Shown here: piece by piece, positions 1-7,361 of the stretch | Numbering within the stretch: position 1 is the first letter of the stretch | Layout of the letters: each line of letters opens with the position of its first letter | Source of the DNA: Thermoplasmata archaeon | Lineage (GTDB): Archaea; Thermoplasmatota; E2; DHVEG-1 | Length of the DNA: 12,937 nt | Direction of reading: 5' to 3' | NCBI GenBank assembly: GCA_003649715.1 | Contig: QMSS01000031.1 | Span: forward strand, 1-12,937 | Translations under genes and position numbers: made by a program | The notes under the pieces: generated by a model | Seen by the model: only the letters and a program-made list of their open reading frames with translations | What the model was told of the DNA's origin: nothing | Databases searched by the model: none

Positions 1-1
1 A

Positions 2-1129
2 GTAGATGCCTTAAAAGATGGGCGTCTTACAAAACCATTAGTAGCATGGTGCATAGGCACATGCTCAAAGGTGTTCCCAGCTGAGGTACAGTTCGGCCAT
101 GCAGGTGCACGAGCAGGAGGAGAAAAAGAGACAGCTGATGCAAAAAACAAGGCACTGAAAGAGGCTGGTGCCATTGTACCCAATTCCTTCGATGACTTCG
201 ACAAAAAAATCAGGGAAACATATGACAAACTGGTAAAAGAGGGAAAACTGGTTCCCAAGCCAGATGTAGAGCCACCTAAGATACCAATGGACTATGCAGA
301 TGCTTTAAAGCAGGGTCTTATAAGAAGACCAACAGAATTTATCAGCACAATATCCGATGACCGCGGCGAGGAGCTAAGATACTGCGGAGTACCAATCAGT
401 AAAATATTTGAGGAAAACTATGGCCTAGGAGGAGTAATAGGACTACTATGGTTCAAGAAAAAACTTCCGAAATGGGCCACAGACTTCCTAGAAATGGTTG
501 TACTGATAACAGCGGACCATGGCCCAGCTGTATCAGGAGCACATAATGCTATTGTAGCAGCAAGAGCAGGAAAAGACTTGATATCCGCCCTTGTAAGCGG
601 CCTGTTAACCATCGGACCGAGATTTGGAGGAGCAGTAAATGGAGCAGCAGAATACTTCTCCTACTACCATGATGCAGGTCATCCCCCAGAGTTTATGGTG
701 AAAGACATGAAAAGCAAGGGCATCAACATCCCTGGTATAGGACATAGAGTAAAATCTGTGACCAACCCAGACAAAAGAGTTGAACTGCTCAAAGAATATG
801 CTAAAAAACATTTCCCAATGACACCCTATCTCGACTATGCCTTAGAGGTAGAAAAGCTAACCACTGCCAAGAGAGGAAACCTCATACTAAACGTGGATGG
901 ATGCATTGGCATACTAGTATGCGACATGCTACGAAGCATAGGATACACACCTGAACAAGTAAAAGAGTTTGTATCACTCGGTGCCCTCAACGGTTTGTTT
1001 GTACTTGGCAGAAGCATAGGATTCATGGGACACATAATGGATCAAAAAAGACTCAAAACCAGACTATACAGACATCCATGGGATGACATACTATACATGA
1101 TGCCAGATGAGCCGGAGGAGGTAAAATAA
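2..1129 (+). CDS. aclA: ATP-citrate lyase, C-terminal (citryl-CoA lyase) part; 5'-truncated by window edge
   Basis: ATP-citrate lyase cleaves citrate with CoA and ATP to acetyl-CoA and oxaloacetate, and is the citrate-splitting enzyme of the reductive TCA cycle. The frame is open from base 2, so the gene begins left of the window; the GTG at 71 is internal. About 375 residues are visible. The segment starts in the end of the succinyl-CoA-synthetase-alpha-like region, with WCIGTC and then the EVQFGHAGA motif, whose His (98-100) is the phospho-histidine of the family. The citrate-synthase-like domain follows: TADHGPAVSGAHN (His at 518-520), GIGHRVKS (His at 743-745) and LNVDG (Asp at 896-898) are the expected citrate/CoA catalytic residues. 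It ends with the family's DQKRLK and YRHPWDD signatures. Similarity to the eukaryotic enzyme is strong throughout. Whether the chain is one fused polypeptide or the large subunit of a two-gene enzyme cannot be seen. It is followed 4 bp later by isocitrate dehydrogenase. Confidence 0.95.
   Translation, partial: VDALKDGRLTKPLVAWCIGTCSKVFPAEVQFGHAGARAGGEKETADAKNKALKEAGAIVPNSFDDFDKKIRETYDKLVKEGKLVPKPDVEPPKIPMDYADALKQGLIRRPTEFISTISDDRGEELRYCGVPISKIFEENYGLGGVIGLLWFKKKLPKWATDFLEMVVLITADHGPAVSGAHNAIVAARAGKDLISALVSGLLTIGPRFGGAVNGAAEYFSYYHDAGHPPEFMVKDMKSKGINIPGIGHRVKSVTNPDKRVELLKEYAKKHFPMTPYLDYALEVEKLTTAKRGNLILNVDGCIGILVCDMLRSIGYTPEQVKEFVSLGALNGLFVLGRSIGFMGHIMDQKRLKTRLYRHPWDDILYMMPDEPEEVK
1114..1122 (+). 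promoter_or_regulatory. Ribosome binding site of isocitrate dehydrogenase
   Basis: GGAGGAGGT lies inside the last codons of the citrate lyase gene, 11 bases before the ATG at 1134. It supports this start over the in-frame ATG at 1158 (residue 9) and suggests translational coupling of the two genes. Confidence 0.7.
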
Positions 1130-1133
1130 AAAA

Positions 1134-2357
1134 ATGATAGAAAACGTTGGTGTTAGTATGACATATAATGAGGCTATCGAAAAAGCAAAAGAACACTTTG
1201 GAAAGGTAGTTGCCGAGCAGCTTGAAAGAATAGAACGCATGAAATCAGCTGAGGAATGGATAGACTACAGCAAACTTAGACCCATCATAATAGGAATAGT
1301 AGGCGGCGATGGAATAGGGCCAATAATATGCAAACATGCACATCGCATACTAGAATTTCTACTCGAAGAAGAAATAAAAAATGGTAAGGTAGAATTCAGA
1401 GTAATCGAAGGACTAACAATTGAAAACAGAGCAAAAGCAATGAAGGCAATACCAGATGACGTACTTGAAGAAATCAAAAAATGCCATGTTATACTAAAGG
1501 GACCAACAACAACACCAAAAAAAGGAGACCCGTGGCCAAACATAGAAAGCGCAAATGTGGCCATGCGACGAGAACTTGACCTATTCGCAAATGTTAGACC
1601 AGTAAAAGTCCCTGAGCTGGGAATAGACTGGATCTTTTTCAGAGAAAACACAGAGGGAGCATACATACTTGGAAGCAAAGGAATCAATGTAACAGATGAT
1701 TTAGCAGTGGACTTCAAAGTCATAACAACACCTGGCGCAGAAAGAATAATACGACTGGCATTTGACTATGCGAAAAAGAACAACATAAACAAGGTCACTG
1801 TTGTGACAAAAGCAAATGTGGTAAAAACCACTGATGGAAAATTTCTCAACATAGCAGAAAAAATCGCCAAAGAATACCCTGGGGTAGAATGGGATGACTG
1901 GTTTATCGACATAATGACTGCCAAGTTAATAGATCCCAACCGTCAAAAAGAATTCAGAGTAGTAGTATTACCCAACCTTTATGGAGACATCGTCACGGAT
2001 GAGGCAGCGCAGATACAAGGGGGTGTAGGCACAGCGGGCAGCGCAAACATAGGTAAAAGATATGCAATGTTCGAGGCTATACATGGAACAGCACCACGCA
2101 TGGTAGAAGAAGGAAGAGCGCAATATGCTGATCCCTCTAGTATAATCAAAGCAGCAGCTATGCTGCTAAATCACATAGGTTTCACAGAAAAAGCAAAAAA
2201 ACTGGAAATGGCTCTCGACATCTGCACACAATATGAGAAAAAACTAAGGATAACAGGAAGATCTGATGGAGCAACTGGAGAAGAATTCGCTGAGTATATA
2301 ATGGAAACAATCAAAAACCCAGATCTAGAAAACAAATGGCAGAGTTACCAAAAATAA
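1134..2357 (+). CDS. icd: Isocitrate dehydrogenase (isocitrate/isopropylmalate dehydrogenase family)
   Basis: Catalyses oxidative decarboxylation of isocitrate to 2-oxoglutarate, or the reverse carboxylation. It has 407 residues with a helical N-terminal extension of about 50 residues before the GDGIGP motif (59-63). The substrate motif S139-x-N141-x3-R145, with R155, R170 and Y177, matches the isocitrate-binding set of the E. coli enzyme and argues against isopropylmalate dehydrogenase. K226 and the metal ligands D259, D285 and D289 (NLYGDIVTDE) are present. After HGTAP (317-321) come R322 and M323, then a loop about three residues longer than in E. coli. These are neither the Lys/Tyr pair of classical NADP enzymes nor the Asp/Ile pair of NAD enzymes, so the cofactor is not assigned. 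It lies 4 bp behind ATP-citrate lyase, which supports the isocitrate assignment. Homoisocitrate dehydrogenase is a less likely alternative. Confidence 0.9.
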   Translation: MIENVGVSMTYNEAIEKAKEHFGKVVAEQLERIERMKSAEEWIDYSKLRPIIIGIVGGDGIGPIICKHAHRILEFLLEEEIKNGKVEFRVIEGLTIENRAKAMKAIPDDVLEEIKKCHVILKGPTTTPKKGDPWPNIESANVAMRRELDLFANVRPVKVPELGIDWIFFRENTEGAYILGSKGINVTDDLAVDFKVITTPGAERIIRLAFDYAKKNNINKVTVVTKANVVKTTDGKFLNIAEKIAKEYPGVEWDDWFIDIMTAKLIDPNRQKEFRVVVLPNLYGDIVTDEAAQIQGGVGTAGSANIGKRYAMFEAIHGTAPRMVEEGRAQYADPSSIIKAAAMLLNHIGFTEKAKKLEMALDICTQYEKKLRITGRSDGATGEEFAEYIMETIKNPDLENKWQSYQK

Positions 2358-2371
2358 AAAAATTGTCTAAG

Positions 2372-2399
2372 TAAAAAAGAGAAAAACAGAAGAAAAAAC
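2372..2399 (-). terminator. U-rich terminator of thiDN
   Basis: Read on the minus strand, this stretch just downstream of the thiDN stop region holds three runs of 5-6 T separated by short spacers. Such T-runs are typical of archaeal intrinsic termination. Placement between convergent genes fits. Confidence 0.45.
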
Positions 2400-2419
2400 T
2401 GCGGGGAGAGTGCGGGGAG
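2400..2419. repeat. 9-bp tandem direct repeat
   Basis: TGCGGGGAG occurs at 2400-2408 and again at 2411-2419, with AG between. It is a G-rich island in otherwise A/T-rich intergenic DNA. No role can be assigned. Confidence 0.4.
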
Positions 2420-2454
2420 TACAAACTTCATCTCCCTTATGCTTTCCTCCTCTT

Positions 2455-2476
2455 CCTACTTGTTTCCCAAAGTAGG
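2455..2476. terminator. Hairpin between the convergent icd and thiDN genes
   Basis: CCTACTT (2455-2461) and AAGTAGG (2470-2476) form a perfect 7-bp stem with an 8-base loop, extendable by one or two pairs. It lies between two converging genes and could slow or end transcription from either side. There is no long T-run directly after it on the + strand, so termination is an inference. Confidence 0.35.
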
Positions 2477-2513
2477 AGAGAATGGGGAATAGAGTTTTAG
2501 AGTAAGCCTCCAA

Positions 2514-3911
2514 CTATTTTAGCTGTTCCATGTGTTTCTTTTGTTCTAGCTCAAGTAGTTTATGTATTTTTGCTACAACATCCACTGGGTTTTTACCTAG
2601 TATACGTATCATCGGTTCTTTTCCTATTTCTCCTGTGTCATATATGATATCTGGGATGAAACCAAGTTTTTCTAAAACCTGTTTTGTGCCCCATTTCATT
2701 GTAGATCGGGTATCTGATGGTTCTTTTTTTCTATCGAATGTTCCTATAGTGAAACCAGCTTTTTTACAGAGTTCAAGGTTTTTTTTGGAGTAGATGATGT
2801 TCATTGCGCATCTAACATGGGGGTTGAATGATGTTGCTTCTAGTATTATTGATGCAATGTGTTTTGAACATCCAAAGGCTATTTTTCCGCATCTTATTGG
2901 TTTATCCTGTGTTTTTATGATTCTGCCATCAACTGCGTATATGTCTTTTAGTGTTTTTGCATTTGGAGTGGCATATCCAATGTTTATGCCCACCTCTGGT
3001 ATGTATGTAATTGGTAGAGTTGATGTTAGTTTTTCGGCAGCGTCTTTTAGATCTTTCCATGTGTTTAGATGATCATTTGATTTGTCTGGCGGCGGGACGG
3101 GTGGTGTGTCTTTTTCTATGTGGAGGAGAAGGTTTATGGTATCTGCTCCTCTGCCGATATTGTATCCCTTTCTTATCATCTCCCATGTGATGTATGATGC
3201 TTTTTTGACTGCATCAAAGGGTTTTTCTTTTAGGGCTATTAGTCCTGTTATTAATGCGGATATTGTGCATCCTGATCCATGTGCCTCTTTGTTTGGGATT
3301 CTTGGTAGGGAGATTGTGTGTATTTTTTTCCCGTCGGAAAAAACGTTGTAGACTTGTTTGGTTGGCAGGTGTCCTCCTTTGATTAGAACATTTTTTACGC
3401 CTAGTTGATGTAGTGTTTTACAGGCTTTTTCAACATCATGCAGGTTTTTTATTTTCCATCCAACTAGTGCATTAGCCTCTGGGATGTTTGCGGTTAGCAA
3501 ATATGTTTTAGGTAAAAGTGTTTTTTTAAAGGTGTTGATAAAGGAGTATTTGTCATGATATAGAGGGTTGTTAGTTGTGGATCTTATGATTGGATCGACT
3601 ATGGGTTTTATGTTGTGTTGCAGTATTTTTTTTGCAACGCTTTGTATTGTTTCTTTGTCGTATAACATACCTGTTTTTACTGCATCAGGGGTTATGTCTT
3701 CGAATATTGTGTCGATTTGATCCTCTATTACCTGTGGTGGTATTTTGTGTATTTGTTTTACATACTGGGTATTTTGTATGGTGATACATGTTGTTACGGT
3801 TAGTCCATGTATTTTAAGTAGCGAGAATGCTTTCAGATCTGCCTGTATACCTGCTCCAGCTGATGGATCTGAGCCGGCGATGGTGAGAGCGGTTTTTATT
3901 TTTTTTCGCAT
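2514..3911 (-). CDS. thiDN: Bifunctional HMP/HMP-P kinase and thiamine-phosphate synthase (ThiD-ThiN fusion)
   Basis: Makes thiamine phosphate: the ThiD half phosphorylates hydroxymethylpyrimidine and its phosphate, and the ThiN half joins HMP-PP to thiazole phosphate, replacing ThiE in many archaea. From the ATG at 3911 the protein has 465 residues. ThiD covers about 1-262, with GSDPSAGAG (12-20), TANIPEAN (140-147) and AHGSGC (210-215), the catalytic anion-hole segment of this ribokinase-like kinase. A Pro-rich linker (about 267-280) leads to ThiN (about 283-452), with PEVGINIGYA, the CAMNI segment, the DRKKEP segment, MKWG and DTGEIGKEPMIRILG. An in-frame TTG at 3950 would add 13 residues, but the family normally starts just before the GSD motif, so ATG 3911 is preferred. 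It is a single gene on the minus strand, divergent from iorAB. No TPP riboswitch is visible upstream. Confidence 0.93.
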   Translation of the reverse strand: MRKKIKTALTIAGSDPSAGAGIQADLKAFSLLKIHGLTVTTCITIQNTQYVKQIHKIPPQVIEDQIDTIFEDITPDAVKTGMLYDKETIQSVAKKILQHNIKPIVDPIIRSTTNNPLYHDKYSFINTFKKTLLPKTYLLTANIPEANALVGWKIKNLHDVEKACKTLHQLGVKNVLIKGGHLPTKQVYNVFSDGKKIHTISLPRIPNKEAHGSGCTISALITGLIALKEKPFDAVKKASYITWEMIRKGYNIGRGADTINLLLHIEKDTPPVPPPDKSNDHLNTWKDLKDAAEKLTSTLPITYIPEVGINIGYATPNAKTLKDIYAVDGRIIKTQDKPIRCGKIAFGCSKHIASIILEATSFNPHVRCAMNIIYSKKNLELCKKAGFTIGTFDRKKEPSDTRSTMKWGTKQVLEKLGFIPDIIYDTGEIGKEPMIRILGKNPVDVVAKIHKLLELEQKKHMEQLK

Positions 3912-3972
3912 AGAGAAGGTTATCCTCTCCCAAACAGGTTTTGTTTCCAATTATTTTATTTTTTGTTGGTGT

Positions 3973-3990
3973 AATCTAATTAGTTAGATT
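3973..3990. promoter_or_regulatory. Perfect 7-bp dyad at the thiDN promoter, candidate operator
   Basis: AATCTAA (3973-3979) and TTAGATT (3984-3990) are perfect inverted arms around TTAG. The dyad touches the thiDN TATA box and extends downstream of it, where a dimeric repressor would block the polymerase. Its role is inferred from position only. Confidence 0.4.
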
Positions 3991-3996
3991 TATATT
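3988..3996 (-). promoter_or_regulatory. TATA box of thiDN
   Basis: On the minus strand the sequence reads AATATAAAT, a good archaeal TATA box. It would start transcription near 3963, about 50 bases before the ATG at 3911. The same A/T block reads TTTATATTC on the + strand (3989-3997), so it could also serve the divergent iorAB operon. Confidence 0.5.
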
Positions 3997-4067
3997 CTAT
4001 CCTCTTTTTACCCTATTCTCAGGGGGAAGAAATGATGATAGTACATAAGATAGGGATTTATCTGTGT

Positions 4068-4085
4068 AAACCAGAGTACTGGTTT
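4068..4085. promoter_or_regulatory. Perfect 7-bp inverted repeat in the iorAB leader
   Basis: AAACCAG (4068-4074) and CTGGTTT (4079-4085) flank AGTA. It lies 35-50 bases before iorA and 10-25 bases after a weak TATA-like GATTTATC. It could be an operator or a leader hairpin. Confidence 0.35.
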
Positions 4086-4120
4086 TTGAAAAAGAGTTTT
4101 TTATCGGGGTTTTTGGTTAG

Positions 4121-6010
4121 ATGATGGAGATAATTAGTGACAGGGTTGGTAAAAAGGTTTTACTTCTTGGAAATGAGGCTATTACACGTGGTGCTCTAGA
4201 AGCAGGTGTAGATGTTGTTACCACATATCCCGGAACGCCTTCTTCAGAGATAGCTGATATGTTTTCTGAGATTGCGAAACATGCGACAGGAAAAGGTGTG
4301 GACCCTGGTTTTTATTTTGAATATTCTACAAATGAGAAGGTTGCATTGGAGATTGCTGCAGCTGCTTCTTTTTCTGGTCTGAGAGCTCTTACCTGCATGA
4401 AGCATGTTGGTTTGAATGTAGCTAGCGATGCTTTTATGACATACCTGTATGTGGGATGTAGGGGTGGTCATATCATTGTGTCTGCCGATGATCCCAGCTG
4501 TCATTCTTCTCAGAATGAACAGGATAATCGATATTTTGCGTTTTTTGGGAATGCACCAATGTTTGAACCAACAACGCCTCAGGAAGCAAAGGAGATGACA
4601 CAAACGGGTTTTGAGATATCGGAGAAACTGCAGTTGCCTATACTACTAAGAACCACAACCAGGTTGAATCATATTAGAGGACCTGTTGTGTTAGACAAAC
4701 TTAAAAAGCCTCGTGGCAAGGGGTATTTCGAGAGAGATCCCATGCTTGTAACTGTTCCATCTACTGCAAGGGCACGTCATCCTATTTTACTGAAAAAAAT
4801 GAGAGAAGCAGAGAAGATATCGGAGAGATCCATGTTCAACAAGGTTTTTACAATTGGAAAACCAGGGGAGATTGGTATTGTAACATCAGGTGTATCATTC
4901 AACTATGTCATAGAAGCAGTAGAGATGCTCGGTGTTGACACTCGAATACTGAAACTGGGAATGACACATCCCCTTCCTAGAAAAATGTGTGAACAATTCA
5001 TCAAATCTTGTGAACACATAGTGGTTGTAGAGGAATTGGAGCCTCTGCTGGAGAATCAGATGAAAACAATTGCATATGACATTCAGTCAGATGTAAAAAT
5101 TTATGGCAAGTCAACAGGGCATTTCTCTAGATTATACGAGTACACGCCAGATATTGTTGTAAACGTTTTATCTAAAATATTTGGAGTTAAAAATCCTCTT
5201 CCACCAGTTGTAAAAACAGAGGTTAAATTACCTAGTCGTCCACCAGCCTTATGCCCAGGATGCCCACACAGGGCAACATATTATGCTGCTAAAAAAGCAT
5301 CACCTCCTGGAACAATATACCCGACTGACATTGGATGCTACACACTAGGAAAAGCACCACCGCTGGAAATGGCGGATGTACTATTATGTATGGGATCAAA
5401 TGCTGGGACAGCATGTGGTTTTGCAGTTGCCACAGATCAGAAAATAATTTCCTTCATGGGTGATTCAACATTCTTCCACGCTGGTATACCAGCAGTGATA
5501 GATGCTGTGCATCACAACCATGACTGTGTTATAACAGTGCTTGATAACCGTACTACGGCTATGACAGGACATCAGCCGCATCCTGGAACCGAGTATGATG
5601 GTATGGGACGGCCAGCCCGGGTCATCAAGGTTGAAGATGTGGTTAGGGGAATAGGTGTGGAGCATGTTGAAGTAGTTGATCCGAAAAACCTTATGGAGAC
5701 AACAAAGGCATTCAGAAGAGCATTAGAACATAAAGGACCATCTGTTGTAGTAAGCAAATCACCATGTATACTCCTGGAGATGCAGAGAAAGAAAAAAACT
5801 GGGGAGAAAACATCTGTATACGTTGTTGATCAAGACAAATGCACTAAATGTAAAACATGTATATCCAGATTCGGATGCCCAGCTTTTTACTTTGCAAAAG
5901 ATGGAAGCATACACATAGATGAAAGCCAATGCACTGGATGTGGTTTCTGCACTCAAGTATGTCCCTTTGATGCAATCAAACAAAAAGATGATGAAAACAT
6001 AGGAGGATAA
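4121..6010 (+). CDS. iorA: Indolepyruvate:ferredoxin oxidoreductase, alpha subunit
   Basis: With IorB it oxidatively decarboxylates aryl pyruvates (indolepyruvate, phenylpyruvate and others) to aryl-acetyl-CoA, reducing ferredoxin, in aromatic amino acid catabolism or, in reverse, synthesis. It has 629 residues, the usual length. The N-terminal pyrimidine-binding domain has TYPGTPSSE (about 35-43). CPGCPHR (378-384), GDSTFFHAG (447-455) and DNRTTAMTG form the thiamine diphosphate and Mg-binding domain. The C-terminus is a ferredoxin-like domain with Cys 574, 577, 580 and 586, and Cys 604, 607, 610 and 614, for two [4Fe-4S] clusters. The first cluster motif has the wider C-x5-CP spacing seen in this family. 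ATG 4121 and ATG 4124 are adjacent possible starts with no strong ribosome site. Codons near the start end mostly in T or G, later ones in A or C. iorB follows after 8 bp. Confidence 0.96.
   Translation: MMEIISDRVGKKVLLLGNEAITRGALEAGVDVVTTYPGTPSSEIADMFSEIAKHATGKGVDPGFYFEYSTNEKVALEIAAAASFSGLRALTCMKHVGLNVASDAFMTYLYVGCRGGHIIVSADDPSCHSSQNEQDNRYFAFFGNAPMFEPTTPQEAKEMTQTGFEISEKLQLPILLRTTTRLNHIRGPVVLDKLKKPRGKGYFERDPMLVTVPSTARARHPILLKKMREAEKISERSMFNKVFTIGKPGEIGIVTSGVSFNYVIEAVEMLGVDTRILKLGMTHPLPRKMCEQFIKSCEHIVVVEELEPLLENQMKTIAYDIQSDVKIYGKSTGHFSRLYEYTPDIVVNVLSKIFGVKNPLPPVVKTEVKLPSRPPALCPGCPHRATYYAAKKASPPGTIYPTDIGCYTLGKAPPLEMADVLLCMGSNAGTACGFAVATDQKIISFMGDSTFFHAGIPAVIDAVHHNHDCVITVLDNRTTAMTGHQPHPGTEYDGMGRPARVIKVEDVVRGIGVEHVEVVDPKNLMETTKAFRRALEHKGPSVVVSKSPCILLEMQRKKKTGEKTSVYVVDQDKCTKCKTCISRFGCPAFYFAKDGSIHIDESQCTGCGFCTQVCPFDAIKQKDDENIGG
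6001..6006 (+). promoter_or_regulatory. Ribosome binding site of iorB
   Basis: AGGAGG overlaps the last codons of iorA and lies 12 bases before the iorB ATG, so the two subunits are probably translated from one message. Confidence 0.6.
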
Positions 6011-6018
6011 GATTTTTT

Positions 6019-6636
6019 ATGGTACATGAGAAAACAAGCATTGTACTAGCTGGTGTGGGGGGACATGGTGTTATAACAGCAGCTAACATACTCGGCAAAA
6101 CAGCGCTAAAAGAGGACATGACTGTGTATGTTTCTGAGGTCCATGGGATGGCACAGCGAGGAGGAGCAGTGATATGCACTGTTCGAATGGGAAAAAAAGT
6201 GTCAACTGCTCTGCTAGCAAGAGGAACAGCTGATGCTATCGTGAGTACAGAACCAATTGAAGCGCTACGATACATATCATATGCCAACACACATACAAAA
6301 ATTATCACTGATGTCAATCCAACTATTCCATTTACAGTCTCAGTCAGCGGAGAAAAATATCCAGCGGTTGAAAGAATTTTTGATGAGATAAAAAAACATG
6401 CGATGCTATACAAGATCGATGCAATGAGTATAGCCAAAAACGCGGGTTCTGTTATAACAAAAAACATAGTGCTACTGGGTGCCTTAGCAGCAGCAGATGT
6501 ACTACCATTTAAGCCGGATGTACTACTTGAAACAGTTCTTGACAATGTTCCACCGAAATACAGGGATATCAATCGAAAAGCTTTTAATGGGGGCATAAAA
6601 GCCATAAAAAGTCTTAAAACCAGAAGTCTAAAATAA
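6019..6636 (+). CDS. iorB: Indolepyruvate:ferredoxin oxidoreductase, beta subunit
   Basis: The small gamma-type subunit of the 2-ketoacid:ferredoxin oxidoreductase superfamily, pairing with IorA. It has 205 residues, normal for IorB. It begins with the glycine-rich GVGGHGV (12-18), which binds CoA or a nucleotide in this superfamily. EVHGMAQRGG (about 40-49), the IorB signature, follows. No Fe-S cysteine motif is present, as expected, because the clusters sit on IorA. It starts at ATG 6019, directed by the AGGAGG at 6001. The operon appears to end here: 152 bases with T-runs and a new promoter separate it from the next gene. Confidence 0.95.
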   Translation: MVHEKTSIVLAGVGGHGVITAANILGKTALKEDMTVYVSEVHGMAQRGGAVICTVRMGKKVSTALLARGTADAIVSTEPIEALRYISYANTHTKIITDVNPTIPFTVSVSGEKYPAVERIFDEIKKHAMLYKIDAMSIAKNAGSVITKNIVLLGALAAADVLPFKPDVLLETVLDNVPPKYRDINRKAFNGGIKAIKSLKTRSLK

Positions 6637-6710
6637 AAACGCTTTTTACCTCAAACACAAATTCTTTTTCAATTCTTAAAAGGGTGCTATGTGGCAAATA
6701 AAAAAAATAT

Positions 6711-6730
6711 TTTGTTTTTCTATTTTTTTG
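6711..6730 (+). terminator. U-rich terminator after iorAB
   Basis: Successive runs of 4, 5 and 7 T follow an A-rich stretch, with no strong hairpin. This is the usual form of an archaeal intrinsic terminator and lies just before the next TATA box. Confidence 0.45.
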
Positions 6731-6740
6731 TCGAAACATT

Positions 6741-6756
6741 ATTTAGCATAAAAAGT
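6741..6756 (+). promoter_or_regulatory. Promoter of the DUF99-ferredoxin-GGR operon
   Basis: A TATA-like CATAAAAAG (about 6747-6755) preceded by an A-rich element lies about 35-40 bases before the DUF99 start. A GAGG ribosome site (6776-6779) then sits 9 bases before ATG 6789. The expected transcription start is near 6775-6778, giving a very short leader. Confidence 0.4.
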
Positions 6757-6788
6757 GTTTTTTATTCTTCCTCCTGAGGTTTTCTGAG

Positions 6789-7361
6789 ATGAAGAAACAG
6801 ATTAGAATACTAGGAATAGATGATTCACCATTTACGTTCACAGACAAATATGCATTAGTGATTGGTGTTGTGATGAGAGGTGGGGAATATCTTGAATGTG
6901 TACTGAGGGAACAAGTAGCTGTAGATGGTAATGATGCGACGCATGTGTGTTGTGAGATGATAAAAAACACGAGACATAGAAGGCAGTTGAGAGCAGTGAT
7001 GATAGATGGTGTTGCATTAGGAGGTTTTAACATAGTAGACATAGATGAGATACACCAAGTAACAGGAGTGCCGGTGATAACAGTTACACGTGACAAACCA
7101 GATTTCGAGAAAATCAAGGCTGCTCTGAAAAAAAATTTTGATGACTGGAGGGATAGATGGGAGACAATGTCAGCTGGAATGCTTCATATTGTGGAGACAA
7201 AGCATAGCCCTATATATGTGAAATGCAGTGGCCTATCTATTGAGAAGGCAAAAAAAATAATAAATCTCTCCACTATACGAGGTGTTATACCTGAGCCGAT
7301 ACGTGTAGCACATCTAATAGCCTCAGGTATTTCAAAAGGTGAATCCTATGGAAAAGCCTAA
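6789..7361 (+). CDS. DUF99 (UPF0215) family protein
   Basis: A 190-residue soluble protein of a mainly archaeal family of unknown function; its fold is thought to be related to endonuclease V/RNase H-like nucleases. Family motifs are visible: GIDDSPF (9-15), VIGVVMRGG, DGNDAT, then MIDGVALGGFNIVDID in the middle and TGVPVITVTRDKP. The acidic residues in IDDS and IDG are those expected at a metal site in that fold, but no activity is established. It is the first gene of a probable operon; its last 14 bases overlap the ferredoxin gene. Membership of the family is clear, the function is not. The link with lipid reduction downstream is positional only. Confidence 0.88.
   Translation: MKKQIRILGIDDSPFTFTDKYALVIGVVMRGGEYLECVLREQVAVDGNDATHVCCEMIKNTRHRRQLRAVMIDGVALGGFNIVDIDEIHQVTGVPVITVTRDKPDFEKIKAALKKNFDDWRDRWETMSAGMLHIVETKHSPIYVKCSGLSIEKAKKIINLSTIRGVIPEPIRVAHLIASGISKGESYGKA

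Noticed and set aside
71..73. GTG as the start of the citrate lyase gene
   Set aside because: The frame stays open to base 2 and the upstream codons encode conserved family sequence (LTKP, WCIGTC), so this is an internal valine.
1265..1723. Minus-strand open frame opposite isocitrate dehydrogenase (152 codons)
   Set aside because: Shadow of the conserved dehydrogenase; low-complexity Ser/Pro/Phe-rich translation with no family features.
3912..3950. TTG start at 3950 extending thiDN by 13 residues
   Set aside because: The added residues precede the normal family start and TTG is a weaker choice than the ATG at 3911, though the short leader leaves it possible.
5976..6605. Long minus-strand open frame opposite iorB (209 codons)
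   Set aside because: It lies antisense to a clearly recognised gene, its product is Ser/Ala/Ile-rich without any known motif, and there is no promoter or ribosome site.
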